Shown: positions 44,490 through 54,757 of the stretch, in pieces
How the letters are laid out: each line of letters begins with the position of its first letter
Numbering within the stretch: position 1 is the first letter of the stretch
NCBI GenBank assembly: GCA_033816765.1
Contig: CM066297.1
Coordinates: 372,001 to 436,000 of the forward strand
Length of the DNA: 64,000 nucleotides
Reading direction: 5' to 3'
Source of the DNA: Nothopassalora personata
Lineage: Eukaryota; Ascomycota; Dothideomycetes; Mycosphaerellales; Mycosphaerellaceae
Translations under genes and position numbers: made by a program
Notes under the pieces: model-generated
The model's input: only the letters and a program-made list of their open reading frames with translations
Database searches by the model: none
Told to the model about the DNA's origin: nothing

Positions 44490-45170
44490 ATGGCTTCACA
44501 GCCAGAACCCAACATCTCACAGGACCTCCTCAAGCGGGCGCATTCTCCCGACCACGCCGCGACCATTTTCCGCGAAAAAGTCAAGCAACGTCCACTCCTC
44601 TTGCGCCCATCCTCGCCCAACCCAACACTAAATGCCCGCTCAAAACGCCAATATGAGCGACACCAAAAGGCAAAAGCGCTGCGCAAGAGCAACAAACCGA
44701 AGCCTCTGAACGCCAAGCAGAAGCGCGCCCTCTGCATATTCGATATCCCCAAATCGCAACAAAAGTACTCCATCTACCAACCGCTCCACACGCTGTGGTG
44801 TACCTACATGCGCGAGATCCTCGGACTCAGCGCAGGCCGGACCTACATCGATGCAGCTTCAGCTGGTCCTTTCCTGGTCTCCGCCGACTACCACGGCGCG
44901 TTGGTTGAGGTGGTGAGGAGTCGATGTCCCAGTCGTGTCGGGATGAAAGGGATAGTGGTGAGGGATACGAAGTTCACATTTGAGATCATTACGGAGAAGG
45001 ATCGGATTAAGACTGTACCGAAGGAGCACACAGTGTTTAGGTTCGAGGTGCCGTTTGAGAATAAGGAGAAGAAGCCACTGGTCTTTGAGGTTTATGGCAG
45101 TCAATTTGAGACGAGGGCGCCGGATAGGGCGAATAAGAAATTTCGGCCGCATTACGATGTGGATCTTTGA
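44490..45170 (+). CDS. POP4: RNase P/MRP subunit Pop4 (Rpp29)
   Basis: A single exon encodes 226 residues. The C-terminal half holds the Rpp29/Pop4 barrel: YSIYQPLHTLWCTYMREILG, SADYHGALVEVVRSRCPSRV, GIVVRDTKFTFEIITEKDRI, then KTVPKEHTVFRFEVP and a final YGSQFETRAPDRANKKFRPH. The N-terminal part is basic (KRQYERHQKAKALRKSNKPK) and probably contacts RNA or directs the protein to the nucleus and nucleolus. Pop4 is a shared protein of nuclear RNase P (pre-tRNA 5' processing) and RNase MRP (rRNA processing). The start at 44490 has no in-frame alternative upstream. Confidence 0.92.
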   Translation: MASQPEPNISQDLLKRAHSPDHAATIFREKVKQRPLLLRPSSPNPTLNARSKRQYERHQKAKALRKSNKPKPLNAKQKRALCIFDIPKSQQKYSIYQPLHTLWCTYMREILGLSAGRTYIDAASAGPFLVSADYHGALVEVVRSRCPSRVGMKGIVVRDTKFTFEIITEKDRIKTVPKEHTVFRFEVPFENKEKKPLVFEVYGSQFETRAPDRANKKFRPHYDVDL

Positions 45171-45571
45171 AGGGACGTCGAGGTGTGGGCAAGAGTAAAG
45201 CTGGCTGTTCACGAAACAGCGGGCGAAGATGAACCCATGTATCCGGCAGGATCAGGTGACATGGACGACTATCTCGAATGCAAGAAGCTCAAGGACCTCC
45301 TCGGAAACCTCACAATGTCTCGGTAGCAAGTGCAAAGGAAGAGTCGTAACGGACCTCCCAAAGCAGGAGCGCAACAGCTGAGTCGAGATCGCTTTCCAAC
45401 CGATCCTTGGCAGTGGCATTCGATCCGAAGGACTTTCTTCCTCAATAACACAACAAGCAAGCACTGGTCAACCCGGCACGACTTCTACCTCGACCATACT
45501 GTCACATCGACACTTCGCCTGGCCATGCCAACGACAGTCATACAGTCATCACATCGATTCGCTTCCACACC

Positions 45572-46163
45572 ATGTTGATCAGAATCGCCCTCGCTGCCAC
45601 AGCCAACGCTATCAGTGTTTTCTCTCTACCATCACAATCATCTGAACAACTGGAGGTACGGATCACCCATCTCATGCACCGCGAGTACTCGAAACTGACT
45701 TTCAAGACTCCTCTTCATTCGGAGAATGGACTTGTTATGGTTCCTGAGATCGCAGCTTTCTGCATCACAGAGGAGCACACAGCGACCACAGAAGATTTCG
45801 CCAAGGGTAGGCATTTCCAAGCTCTTCAGCAGTCCCAGTCACTCACAAAATTGGTCAGCTGCCAAGAAGTACTGCCACGAACAGTCCTCACAGGGTGTGC
45901 GCATAGCCACCGGAGATCATTACACCAAGCCGATGGACTGCAATACCGATCGGTGCCTCACATTCTCACTCTTCTTCAAGTGTCATGACCACAACAATGC
46001 CACCACTCACGGAGCCATGCCTCGTCATGCTTGCACGGAGTACTTTCGACTGCCCTGGGCATCTGGCGAGATGTGTGTGAGCGGAGGATACGTGGGAAGC
46101 TCGGTTCCTGGCGCCTGCTGGAGTGCACTCTCTTGTGGGTACCCCGTCGCTGGAACTGCATAA
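45572..46163 (+). CDS. Small secreted cysteine-rich protein
   Basis: Two exons (45572-45806 and 45859-46163) with a 52-bp GT-AG intron encode 179 residues. The first 19 residues (MLIRIALAATANAISVFSL) form a signal peptide, cleaved near LPSQS. The mature part has nine cysteines, eight of them in exon 2 (KYCHEQ, MDCNTDRC, FKCHDH, HACTEY, EMCVSG, GACWSALSC). Without splicing the frame loses all of these, which strongly supports the intron. There is no transmembrane segment or GPI-like tail. Size, secretion and cysteine content fit an apoplastic or effector-type protein of a fungus living with a host or microbes; I recognise no known family, so this role is inference. It lies alone between POP4 and COQ10 in normal-composition DNA. 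Confidence 0.72.
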
Positions 46164-46758
46164 TGGGCAGGAGAGCTAATGGAACGCGTAATAGTGGCGA
46201 CTCCACCCGAGACTGCCGGCTAGAGGTCCCAAAGTACGATGCAGAGCTTGGGACTGGAAATGAGCACGAGTGCCACGGAAATGATTGAGAGCACCCTGGG
46301 GGATGCTAATGCAGGCTTAGGACAAGTTCTATGAATAATATTCAAGCTTGTTGCGTGGCGGCTTAAATGTGCGACTGGTAAATCGTCCGTTGTCGTCATA
46401 TCATGGAAAGCAAGCCCTGGAATTTCATGGCCACACGCAATACAACGCAGGCCGATCTCCTCTTCATCCCGCTGCTAGCAAGCCGTGTGTGGCTGTTCTT
46501 TGGCTCGTGTCTCCTTGACGGCCAATTGACTTGTTGGTATCCTGGAGGTCTTCCGACGAGTGGGCTGAGGTTGATTCATAGACCAGTATTGAGATTGAAA
46601 CCTTGTGCGCATCGACATCGCGTCGAATTCTGGATTGCTCAAGATGCATCGCTTCGACTTTCATGTTATATACCACAGCGTCGCAACATGCTCTCCTTGC
46701 CCCCAAAGCCCTATAATTCTATGCTGTACATTTTATACACCTCCCTCCTCACCCACCT
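46164..46758. other. Intergenic, convergent 3' ends
   Basis: About 600 bp between the stops of the secreted-protein gene and COQ10. No supported gene. The frame at 46403-47068 is the antisense shadow of COQ10. Confidence 0.5.
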
Positions 46759-47580
46759 CTACGACGGCTTCACCTTCTTGACCTGCCCCGGCCCCTCCAT
46801 CACCATCTTAACCCGATTCTCAAAAGCCTCAATCATCTTCTCCGCGACCTTGTTCGCCACCGTACTCGCCAGCGCATCATACACCGGATTCGCAAACTTA
46901 TACTCAATCGCCAAGGTAACTTCCGTCCTAGGCTGCCCTGGTACCGGACTCGTCTCTTCATGGTTCTTATGCACGCCCTCTCTATGCACAGCACCCGTTG
47001 GGGGAGGCTTGTACGGATATGGTCGTAGCGTCCACCGCGTGAGGAGGTGGGACATCACAGTGTTTTGACGCGAAGCATCTTGGTCGGACGACGGTCGCGG
47101 ACCATGATGTGATGCGTCGGGAGAGTTCTCGAGAGTTCCTGTTGTGCTGCCGCTGACGGCTTCGACGATTCTCTCGGGGACGCAGTAGACTCTTGATGTG
47201 AAGCTTTCGCTAATGGAGTCGTTGAAGCCGATGACGAGTTGGGCTACTTCGGGGTATCGTTTGCCGTCTTGGGCGGGTTCGGACCATTTTGTGACTTCGG
47301 ATTGGTGGCAGTAGGGGACGAATTGGTTGTAGGAGGAGACGTCGGAGATGATGTTGTAGATGATGCTGGACGGGTAAGGGAGCGTTCGATGCGCTGTGAG
47401 GGTTTGGTTTTGGGTGAAGCTAGAAACGAAGGTGCGGCGCTGTAGTTGTTGTCTATCGAGGTTCGTAGATTGGAGGGAGCGGTTTCTCGCGAGGTGAGCT
47501 GCTCGGCATGTTGATGGTTGGCGAAGGCTGGATTGTAGCAGTCCACTTGAGACGTTGGAGATGGGCTTGATGCTCTTCAT
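46759..47580 (-). CDS. COQ10: Coenzyme Q-binding protein Coq10, mitochondrial
   Basis: Using the first ATG (47580) the protein has 273 residues; the frame is open a little further upstream only through non-ATG codons. The N-terminal 60 residues are Ser/Arg/Gln-rich and suit mitochondrial import. A START-like lipid-binding domain follows: HRTLPYPSSIIYNIISDVSS, YNQFVPYCHQSEVTKW, PEVAQLVIGFNDSISESFTS and the terminal helix YDALASTVANKVAEKMIEAF. Coq10 binds ubiquinone and is needed for efficient respiration and Q biosynthesis. An insertion rich in Ser, Pro and His (about residues 155-180) splits the domain, as in other filamentous fungi. Confidence 0.9.
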   Translation of the reverse strand: MKSIKPISNVSSGLLQSSLRQPSTCRAAHLARNRSLQSTNLDRQQLQRRTFVSSFTQNQTLTAHRTLPYPSSIIYNIISDVSSYNQFVPYCHQSEVTKWSEPAQDGKRYPEVAQLVIGFNDSISESFTSRVYCVPERIVEAVSGSTTGTLENSPDASHHGPRPSSDQDASRQNTVMSHLLTRWTLRPYPYKPPPTGAVHREGVHKNHEETSPVPGQPRTEVTLAIEYKFANPVYDALASTVANKVAEKMIEAFENRVKMVMEGPGQVKKVKPS

Positions 47581-48582
47581 GGCGTTGGTCGTGCTTGTTG
47601 CTGCCGCGGGCTGGGTCAATGCTTGAAAGAGCTTCAGTGCGGTAGCTGTAGTAGCATAACCATGTAAGTCAACAGAACATCATTCACCGGCAAAGGCATT
47701 CTCGGCATTGTCGTATGAAAGGCTACGCGGATAGTAATGCCATCATACATATTTCTTAGCGTCGTCGCGTGCCTGGATCTTCATCTGCTGCAAGCTGTGC
47801 AAGGATCCGCGGACTGTCAAACTGTTCTCCGAGCAGCAAAAGCCGATCTCGCGTCGAACCCTGGGAGGTAGTTCTAGAACTATGTCGACCAGGCAACGAT
47901 TTCGGGAAGCTTGTGCAATGATAGCCAAGGAACCAAGAACGGCGACTTCAGCACACCTGAGGACATCAAGACACATTACTCGACCAACGCGTCGAGACAA
48001 TCATAGACCAGCTGCTCAACCAAGCGGGAAATTGCCACCCCATTCAACGAACCTGCAAGCCACGATTTCTGATACGAAGAGACTTGACCCGATGGCAGAA
48101 TTGTTCCACTCGGCGTCAAAGAGACCATCTAGTAAAACCCAACGTCCGTCGCAGAGATCTTGAGCACCGATGTGGCGCTACACTCCAAGAATGGAACAGC
48201 GGAAGCCTGGGTAACAATCTTGGTGCATAATGATAATGGAGGTCAGGAACGAGAGCGTATCAATATCTATACCGGGCATCGGGCTGATGCGAAAGTCTAG
48301 AGGAGTGATGCTGGGCTAGTGGGTTTGGTGCAAGGCGCATTGTTCTGCGAACCGGGGTCCTTCATTGCCACATTATACGTGAACGGATTGTGTTGACAAG
48401 GCATAATCCTCAAACATCGGGGAGTGAATGTTCCTCCCTTGATGTAGCACTTCTCGGCTAGCGGCATTAGCCGCCACATCTGTCTCAAGTTGCGGGAAAG
48501 TGCGTTCACTACTGCAAACGCCAACAAACGCCAACTCCGACCATGGCTTCAATCTCAAAACCCGAGGACCGGACAGACATCC
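47581..48582. other. 1-kb intergenic region
   Basis: Between COQ10 (minus strand) and the small coiled-coil gene (plus strand). Short frames on both strands (47743-48000 minus, 47882-48163 plus, 48297-48558 minus) lack support. Confidence 0.45.
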
Positions 48583-48980
48583 ATGGCCAATGAAAAGATG
48601 GACTTGTCACCCTCTAAGCCGAGCACGCTAGATGCAACCTCCCCAGTCGCGTTCTCGAGCGAAGACAAAGCCAAGGTGAACCATATTTTCCCCTCGCCAA
48701 CGCAGCTCACTAACTCTCTATCAGGCCGACCTTCGAGCCGCTCTAAAGCAGGAAGTCGAGCACGAGTGAGTACTCACAAAAGGTAGAAGTACTCGGCCAG
48801 AAGATAGCAGCTCTCGCCGTGGAGGTGGAGGAGGATATCATGGAAGGTGAACGACTCCGCAGGGAAGTAGCAAAGATGCATCGAAGCGATGCGGAATTCG
48901 GCAGCAGCTGTGTGCTGGTTGGTGTTTTGCTGGGCGTGGTGATGTGTGTGAGCTGGGAGGAGTGGCTGAGGAGGAAGTGA
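48583..48980 (+). pseudogene. Small coiled-coil, tail-anchored protein gene with a frameshift
   Basis: ATG at 48583 opens MANEKMDLSPSKPSTL, and a 49-bp intron (48676-48724) joins it to ADLRAALKQEVEHE, where a TGA follows at once. One base out of frame the coding continues smoothly: YSQKVEVLGQKIAALAVEVE, then EDIMEGERLRREVAKM, a hydrophobic segment (CVLVGVLLGVVMCV) and the stop WEEWLRRK at 48980. Together this would be a protein of about 115 residues, a coiled coil with a C-terminal membrane anchor. No intron of plausible size can bridge the two frames at about 48768. Either a single-base indel has broken the gene or there is a sequence error. The family is not recognised. Confidence 0.5.
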
Positions 48981-49147
48981 GCGTGGAGATGTAAGGTGCG
49001 GGGTGGACTGATGGATGAGGATGGAGGATTACACGTACTCCCACACAGAGGAGTATTGGTGGTATCGACAGGGCTTGTAAAATGTCTCAGGACATGCTAC
49101 AAAGCGTGAGATGCTGTGCCAGGATCATCCGCCATTACTCCATCACC

Positions 49148-49870
49148 TCAATCCACATCCTCGGCTTCAGGAAGTTCCCATTGCTGCTGCTGCTGCTGCT
49201 TCACTCTCCACTCAACATACCGCTCCTGACCCGTATGAGCCGAGGAAAGAAGCAGCTCAAACTCCTCCTTCGCGCCCTTCTGTCCTGGCTGCAGATTCAG
49301 CTTCATGGGCCACTTCTCAATGATGGTGTGCTTCTTCTTCATCTCGAGGCGTCCAGAGTTTTCGACGTGGGTGAAGTTGACCAACTTCATATACCTAGCT
49401 CCTGATTAGTATGTCGCTGTCCCATCAGCGACTTCGCTGCCGAACTTACTGTGCAAACTCCGCATCCACGTCATGAACGAGCTCATGCGCCATCAGCATC
49501 TTGATGACTTGAGGGTCGTATGTGCTGCGCATTGGTCTCGACGGTCGCCCCATGTATTGCAGGGCACGAGTCATGTTCGCAGACGATGAATCTGGGGTGC
49601 CGGCGGAGACCTCATGTGTGGCGTTCATGAAGAGAGTGATGAGGGTAGCGTGAGAGTTCTCTAATGGCTCTTGGAGCAATGGGCCGAAGGCGTTGATGGT
49701 ACGCTGGATTCCGAGGTAACCGCCGTCGGAGATGTTGGAGACCTGGACATTGTTAGCTCATTTGGAGTCAAGTCGAGAGAGATGACTGACCTCGATGCGA
49801 GCTAATGTGCTACCGCCGAGCGTCTTAGGTAACGTGGCAGCAATCGCCAATACGATAGCGTCGAGGCGAC
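49148..49870 (-). CDS. Uncharacterised protein, 5' end unresolved
   Basis: Three exons on the minus strand (about 49866-49791, 49742-49450, 49394-49148) join through 48-bp and 55-bp introns, the second with a good CTAAT branch site, to read GRLDAIVLAIAATLPKTLGG, VSNISDGGYLGIQRTINAFG, LENSHATLITLFMNATHEVS, MLMAHELVHDVDAEFAQ, YMKLVNFTHVENSGRLEMKK and a Gln-rich tail ending WELPEAEDVD. The joined frame has no internal stop and looks like a soluble protein of at least 200 residues. No ATG is in frame upstream: a TGA precedes the block, and ATGATGCCA just before it is one base out of frame. So the start may be a short upstream exon, or the gene has lost its start. HELVH matches HExxH by pattern only; I would not call it a peptidase. 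Confidence 0.5.
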
Positions 49871-50664
49871 CATGGCATCATTCACCCGGCCCCTATGGGA
49901 TCAAGTCGCAGGTCGACACCCAGGTGCTCATGGAGAGATGCAGACTTCCGATCTAAATAGCTTCGAGCTTCTGTTGATGTACGAAGGAGAGAGGAAATGC
50001 TTTCAAGGTTGCCCGGGAATTGGAGGACGCACTTTAGTACATACAGGCTTAGGCACGACCATCGCAGAGCATCTGAGATACTGTATGCCCCATCTTGCTC
50101 CTAACCAAACAGCAGCTGGCCAGCCAACAGAAACGGCGACCTCTTTTACGGCCTCCCGTCTCGATTATTGAGGACGCGAGATTGTGGCCGGCAGGGCCAA
50201 GAAATGCAGGCGCTTCGAGCAGCCAATGGTTGAAAGTCGGATCCACGTCACTCTGCAGACAACCTGTAAGCGCGCATGCTGCTACAGTACGCCTCGCGCC
50301 ATCACTTTTGGTTTGGGCTTCGAGGCGCGAGAGCTTGACGAAGATAGTTTCTGCGTAGGTAGTGTCTTGGTATCTTGCTTCTGCTTCTGCTTCTGCTTCT
50401 GCTTCTGCTTCTGCTCCTGCATCTGCATTCCCTGCACTGCATTCCCGATTCGACCATTGCTCGAGACCTTGCGCATCATGCGCTGACATCTTGGACGACC
50501 CCCTCCAAACTACAGCCTCGGAAACGCGATCGTGACGATCGGCACCACGTGAAAGGCAGGGAAGCAGGCCATAGCAGGGAAGGCGCAGTGGTCCAGCACA
50601 TCGCGCGTGTGGCCGCGGTCGCCTCCGCCAACAACCGCGTCGCAGCAGCAGCGTCGTCGACCTC
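49871..50664. other. Intergenic region upstream of the WW/PhoD gene
   Basis: About 800 bp between divergent genes. A hexanucleotide repeat of GCTTCT units occupies 50377-50414. A 232-codon minus-strand frame across it is driven by that repeat (Ala-Glu run) and by overlap with the next gene's 5' end, and is not called. Confidence 0.5.
50377..50414. repeat. (GCTTCT)n microsatellite
   Basis: Six perfect GCTTCT units, followed by degenerate GCTCCT/GCATCT copies, about 250 bp upstream of the WW/PhoD-like gene start. Confidence 0.85.
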
Positions 50665-53600
50665 ATGGCCAAGCACAGCAGGGAGGAGCTGTTCCTGCAA
50701 CCAGACGCGGCTCCTGCCGAAGGTGAAACACCGCAGCCTTTGCGCATTCACAAGCAGACCTCGCCCGAGCCGTCCCAGCAGTGGGCACAGTATCGAGTAC
50801 CATCGAGCTCCCATGGTGCGCCAACATCTCCTCCGCCGAGTGGACCACTCCCATACCCAGACGACCGTTCGCGACGCCCGCAGATGCCAAGCGCTGCACC
50901 GCAAGCCAAGACACCGAGTAGGACAGGCACACCACAAGAGTCGGCAGAGGAGGGCAGAGGAAGTGGTCCTGCCTCACAACGAGCGGGCAGCATGTCTTCA
51001 GACGGCAGTGGGGCGACTGGGCGACCTCGATTTGCGCCAGGCGATCCGAATCGACCCACAGCAGGAGGATATGGAGGATCTCCCGTATCTGGTTCAAAGT
51101 TGGCCGAGAGGAGAGGTACGCCGGCTATGAACATACTCCCGCCAGATTCGCCAGGTGGACCAGAGCCGCCGCACAAGAGTGACGACGACGATGGCCTCTT
51201 TCAGGTTAAGCCACAACGGAAAGCAAGTGCCCAGTCGACAGAAGACTACCAAAAGCAGTTCTACCCTCCACCGCTTGGAGCAGCGCCTCCAGCGACCAGC
51301 TCAAGTGCAGCTATTGCGGCAGCGCAGAACAGAATGCACATACCTGATCCAGCAGGCATCAATAGACTGAGCAGTTCAGCATCGAATGCTACGACAAGAG
51401 CTTCAAGAGGATCGCCTCCTCCGCCAGAGACGCCGGTAGACCCGCCAGTGTCTGGCTTGAGTGGAATCGAAGCACGATACGCAGCATCTGGCATACCTGG
51501 AACGAACACTTTGAACGAGATGCAGGCGCAGAGTGCGGCAGCTGCAGCTAGGAGAGCGCACTATGCATCGCCTCAGCCAAGGCAAGGCACATTGAATGCG
51601 CCAGCCCAGCCACATCAGCAATCTGGAAGATGGAGCCCGACCGAGCGCGACCCAGCACCGCACGGCCCACCTATCGCCTTCCAAGGGGTAGAAGAAGTTG
51701 CATCGAGAGGAGATGCGGTACCAACACAGCAGCAGAGCAGAAACCGACAGCCGAGCTACCCGAGACCTCCGCAACCATCTTCGAGTCCGTCGAATCTGGA
51801 AGGCGGCATGAACAGCATGAATCTCAACGAGGAGCCACCTCCAGCTTATTCTCCGCCCACTGCTGGTACTGTGCATTCTCCGTATCCTAACGAGAAAGGC
51901 AGATATCCAAGTCCTGCAGGCGCTGCAGTTGCTGGGGCGGCAGCAACTGAGTCGGGTCGGCGACCTACTGATCCCAACGTCCGCGGCCACCCAGCGTTTG
52001 CCAACGACCCACGGGCTCAATCTCAGTCGTCGCCTTCGCCTCAGCCTGGAGCTTCGCAACAAAACGGTGCAAGTTCCGCGTCTCAAGGTTTGTCCAACAT
52101 CAACATTGCGGCAGCAAACCAATCTGCATCACCACAGCCGGGTGCTTCGAATCAAGGTCCTGTCAGCCCGCCTCCTCTTCCAGAAGGTTGGATCGCGCAT
52201 CTAGATAACAACTCTGGCCAATACTACTACATTCATCTGCCTACACAATCTACACAATGGGAGTTTCCTAAGGGTCCGACTCCGCTCAATCTCCAAGAGC
52301 CCACGAGTCCAGGAGCCGGTCTGTCAAGTCCTGTTGGATCAGTCTTCAAGCAACCGCTTGCATCGCCCGGCTTTCCTGTGCATCAGACTGCCCACTACGA
52401 TCGGCAGAGCATGCTTTCGATGAATTCGCTAGCAAGCCCCACCGCAGCAGGCTTCACAGGGCCTCCGCCCAGTGCCGGCGTCGACATGTACAAGATCCAG
52501 CCTTCAAATGCAGTCTACTTTGGACCTTACCTGAGATACACGAACATGGACCTAGAGCGAGGACTGTGGCTCGGCAGTATTTTGGTGATTTGCGACACTG
52601 GCACACAGCCACCAACCATACACATCCACCAAACACAAGACTTGAGCCCTAATCCGCGACAACTCAAGGCACATCCTATCCACTCCCACCAGAGATGGAT
52701 CTTCTATCGCTACGATGTAGACTTGCGTATGGACGAGAATGGACCTTCGAAATGGACGTATGCTATCACTTCTCACCTGGGCTGCACGCGATACGAATTC
52801 CTAGTCGCTGGCAGACACGAGGCCAGCTGGCGTTTCATCGCCCATTCAGGCAACGACTTCGCCCTCAACGTGTCAGCTAACGAACGCATGAAACTGGGTG
52901 GAGCGCCATTGATGTGGAAAGACGTCCTACTGAAGCATCAAGAATGTGGCGGCTTCCACGCACAGGTCGGGCTTGGAGGGCAGATTTACGCTGACCGATT
53001 ATGGAAAGATATTCCGGCACTGAAGCAGTGGACACAAATCAGCGGGAAGGAGAATCGGAAAAATGCTCAATGGACCGCGAAAATGGAGGAGGATGTGACA
53101 CATGCTTACTTCCATTACTACACATCGCACTTTGACCAGCCAGCGATCAAAGAGGCTTTCGCACAGATCCCTCACGTCAGCTGTCTAGACGATCACGACA
53201 TCTTCGACGGCTATGGATCATACCCCGAACATATGCAGGAAAGCCATGTCTTCAAGAACCTTGGGCGAATAGGCATTGAGCTGTACCTCCTCTTCCAGCA
53301 TCACACCACTCACGAGATCCTGCGGAATGTCTCGAATGATATCGACCTCTTCACCATCACGGGCAAGGGATGGCACTTCTTGAAGTACTTTGGACCCAGT
53401 GTGGTGATCGTCGGACCTGACACTCGCAGCGAGCGCGGAGAACGGACAGTCATGGCTGGACCCACATACCAAGGGCTCTTCCCCAAGGTGGCGACATTGC
53501 CTCCCAGTGTGCAGCATTGTATCTGGCTACTACCCGTACCCATCATCTACCCACGCCTCGAAGCAGTCGAGCAAGTGGCAAGCACGGTGGCCACAGGTAA

Positions 53601-54424
53601 GAAAGTGGTCACTGGTGGCTTCAACATGCTCGGCAAAGTGACAGGCGGTGTCGCCGGTATCGTCGGCGCCAAAGGTGCTGTCAACTCTGGCTTCGACGGC
53701 ATTAAGAAAGCCGTTGGCAAGTCAGGCCTGATGCAAGGCGTGCTGTCACCCTTCGGCGACATCGCAGGCATGGACGAGCTCCGTGACTTCTGGACCCACG
53801 AATCAAAAGATCTCGAGCGGACGTACATGATTCGCACTCTACAGGGCATATCACATAATAAGTCCATGCGGATGACGTTCCTGTCGGGCTCTGTTAATGC
53901 TTGTGGTGCGGGTTTGGTGCATGATCCAAGCCATCCGCAGGATCACAAGACGATGTATCAGTTGATTACTTCGTCGATTGTAAATGGTACGCCATCATGC
54001 CTCTCAACGTAAAAGAAGCAAAGAACCCTCCTAACTAACCCGTGTCACAGCTCCAGCCCCCTCCTACGTCCTGCGCCTGCTCCACAACAACAAACAACTC
54101 TACATCCCGGCCAACGGGCACCGCTCCCAAATCGGCGTCGCCTCCGATACGAAAGAAGACATGATGGAAATTTTCGCGGCTGATGTTGATGGTCGGCCCC
54201 GTGAACATCGTCGTCTGATGGGTAGGAGGAATTATCTTGCGTGTGTCGCTTACGACCCGGAGGTCGTGCAGGGTGCGTTTTCGCCACAGCAGAATGGTGA
54301 GAGTCCGAAGGCGAGTGGAAGGTTAAGTTTGGCGGCGGATTTCATGGTGCAGAATGAGGGGGCTATGGGCCAGCCGATGAAGTATGGGCCGGTCATTATT
54401 CCGAGTTTGGAGTATGGGAGGTAG
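50665..54424 (+). CDS. WW-domain protein with PhoD-like phosphatase domain
   Basis: Exons 50665-53986 and 54051-54424, joined over a 64-bp intron, encode 1231 residues. Residues 1-500 are disordered and rich in Pro, Ser, Gln and Ala, with PPPAYSPP-type motifs. A WW domain lies near residues 502-540 (PPLPEGWIAHLDNNSGQYYY ... TQWEFPKGP; two Trp in place), a module that binds Pro-rich ligands. From about residue 610 a large domain of the PhoD-like metallophosphoesterase family follows (PSNAVYFGPYLRYTNMDLER, the signature CLDDHDIFDGYGSYPEHMQE near 840, GPDTRSERG). The intron rescue adds about 120 residues (SYVLRLLHNNKQLYIPANGH). The enzyme is inferred to be a metal-dependent phosphoesterase; its substrate is unknown. 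This WW plus PhoD-like arrangement is seen in other ascomycetes. Confidence 0.82.
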
Positions 54425-54757
54425 GATCACCGTGCTTGGAAGCGTGAGGGAAGTAGAAGGGGTCGCGGTGGGTATTGAGGGATAACGACAGATTTGCTTA
54501 GCGAATGAGGATGAAGTGAATGAAGTATGATTTGCATTCGGCGCTTCGTGCAGTACAGGTCTTCGAGATCTGGGTCAGAAAGGTCTGGTGGTCAGTGTGC
54601 TAGTATGACCGTGATGTTGTGCCGGGAGTATGGACTGCGGGAAGCGCTGATTATGATATTGGGAGGGGAGCGCTTCACGTGATGTCTACTGCTTATGTAG
54701 GTGGACAACGGTCTGGTGGCTGCTTCGCTGGCGTGGTCAGGCTATCAGGATGGGGTC
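54425..54757. other. Short intergenic region
   Basis: About 330 bp after the WW/PhoD gene. Nothing is seen apart from its probable 3' UTR. Confidence 0.4.

Noticed and set aside
49452..49500. HELVH as a zinc peptidase active site
   Set aside because: Only the five-residue pattern fits; no further peptidase motif or fold is visible.
50049..50747. 232-codon minus-strand frame
   Set aside because: Driven by the GCTTCT repeat (Ala-Glu run) and by antisense of the WW/PhoD gene's 5' end.
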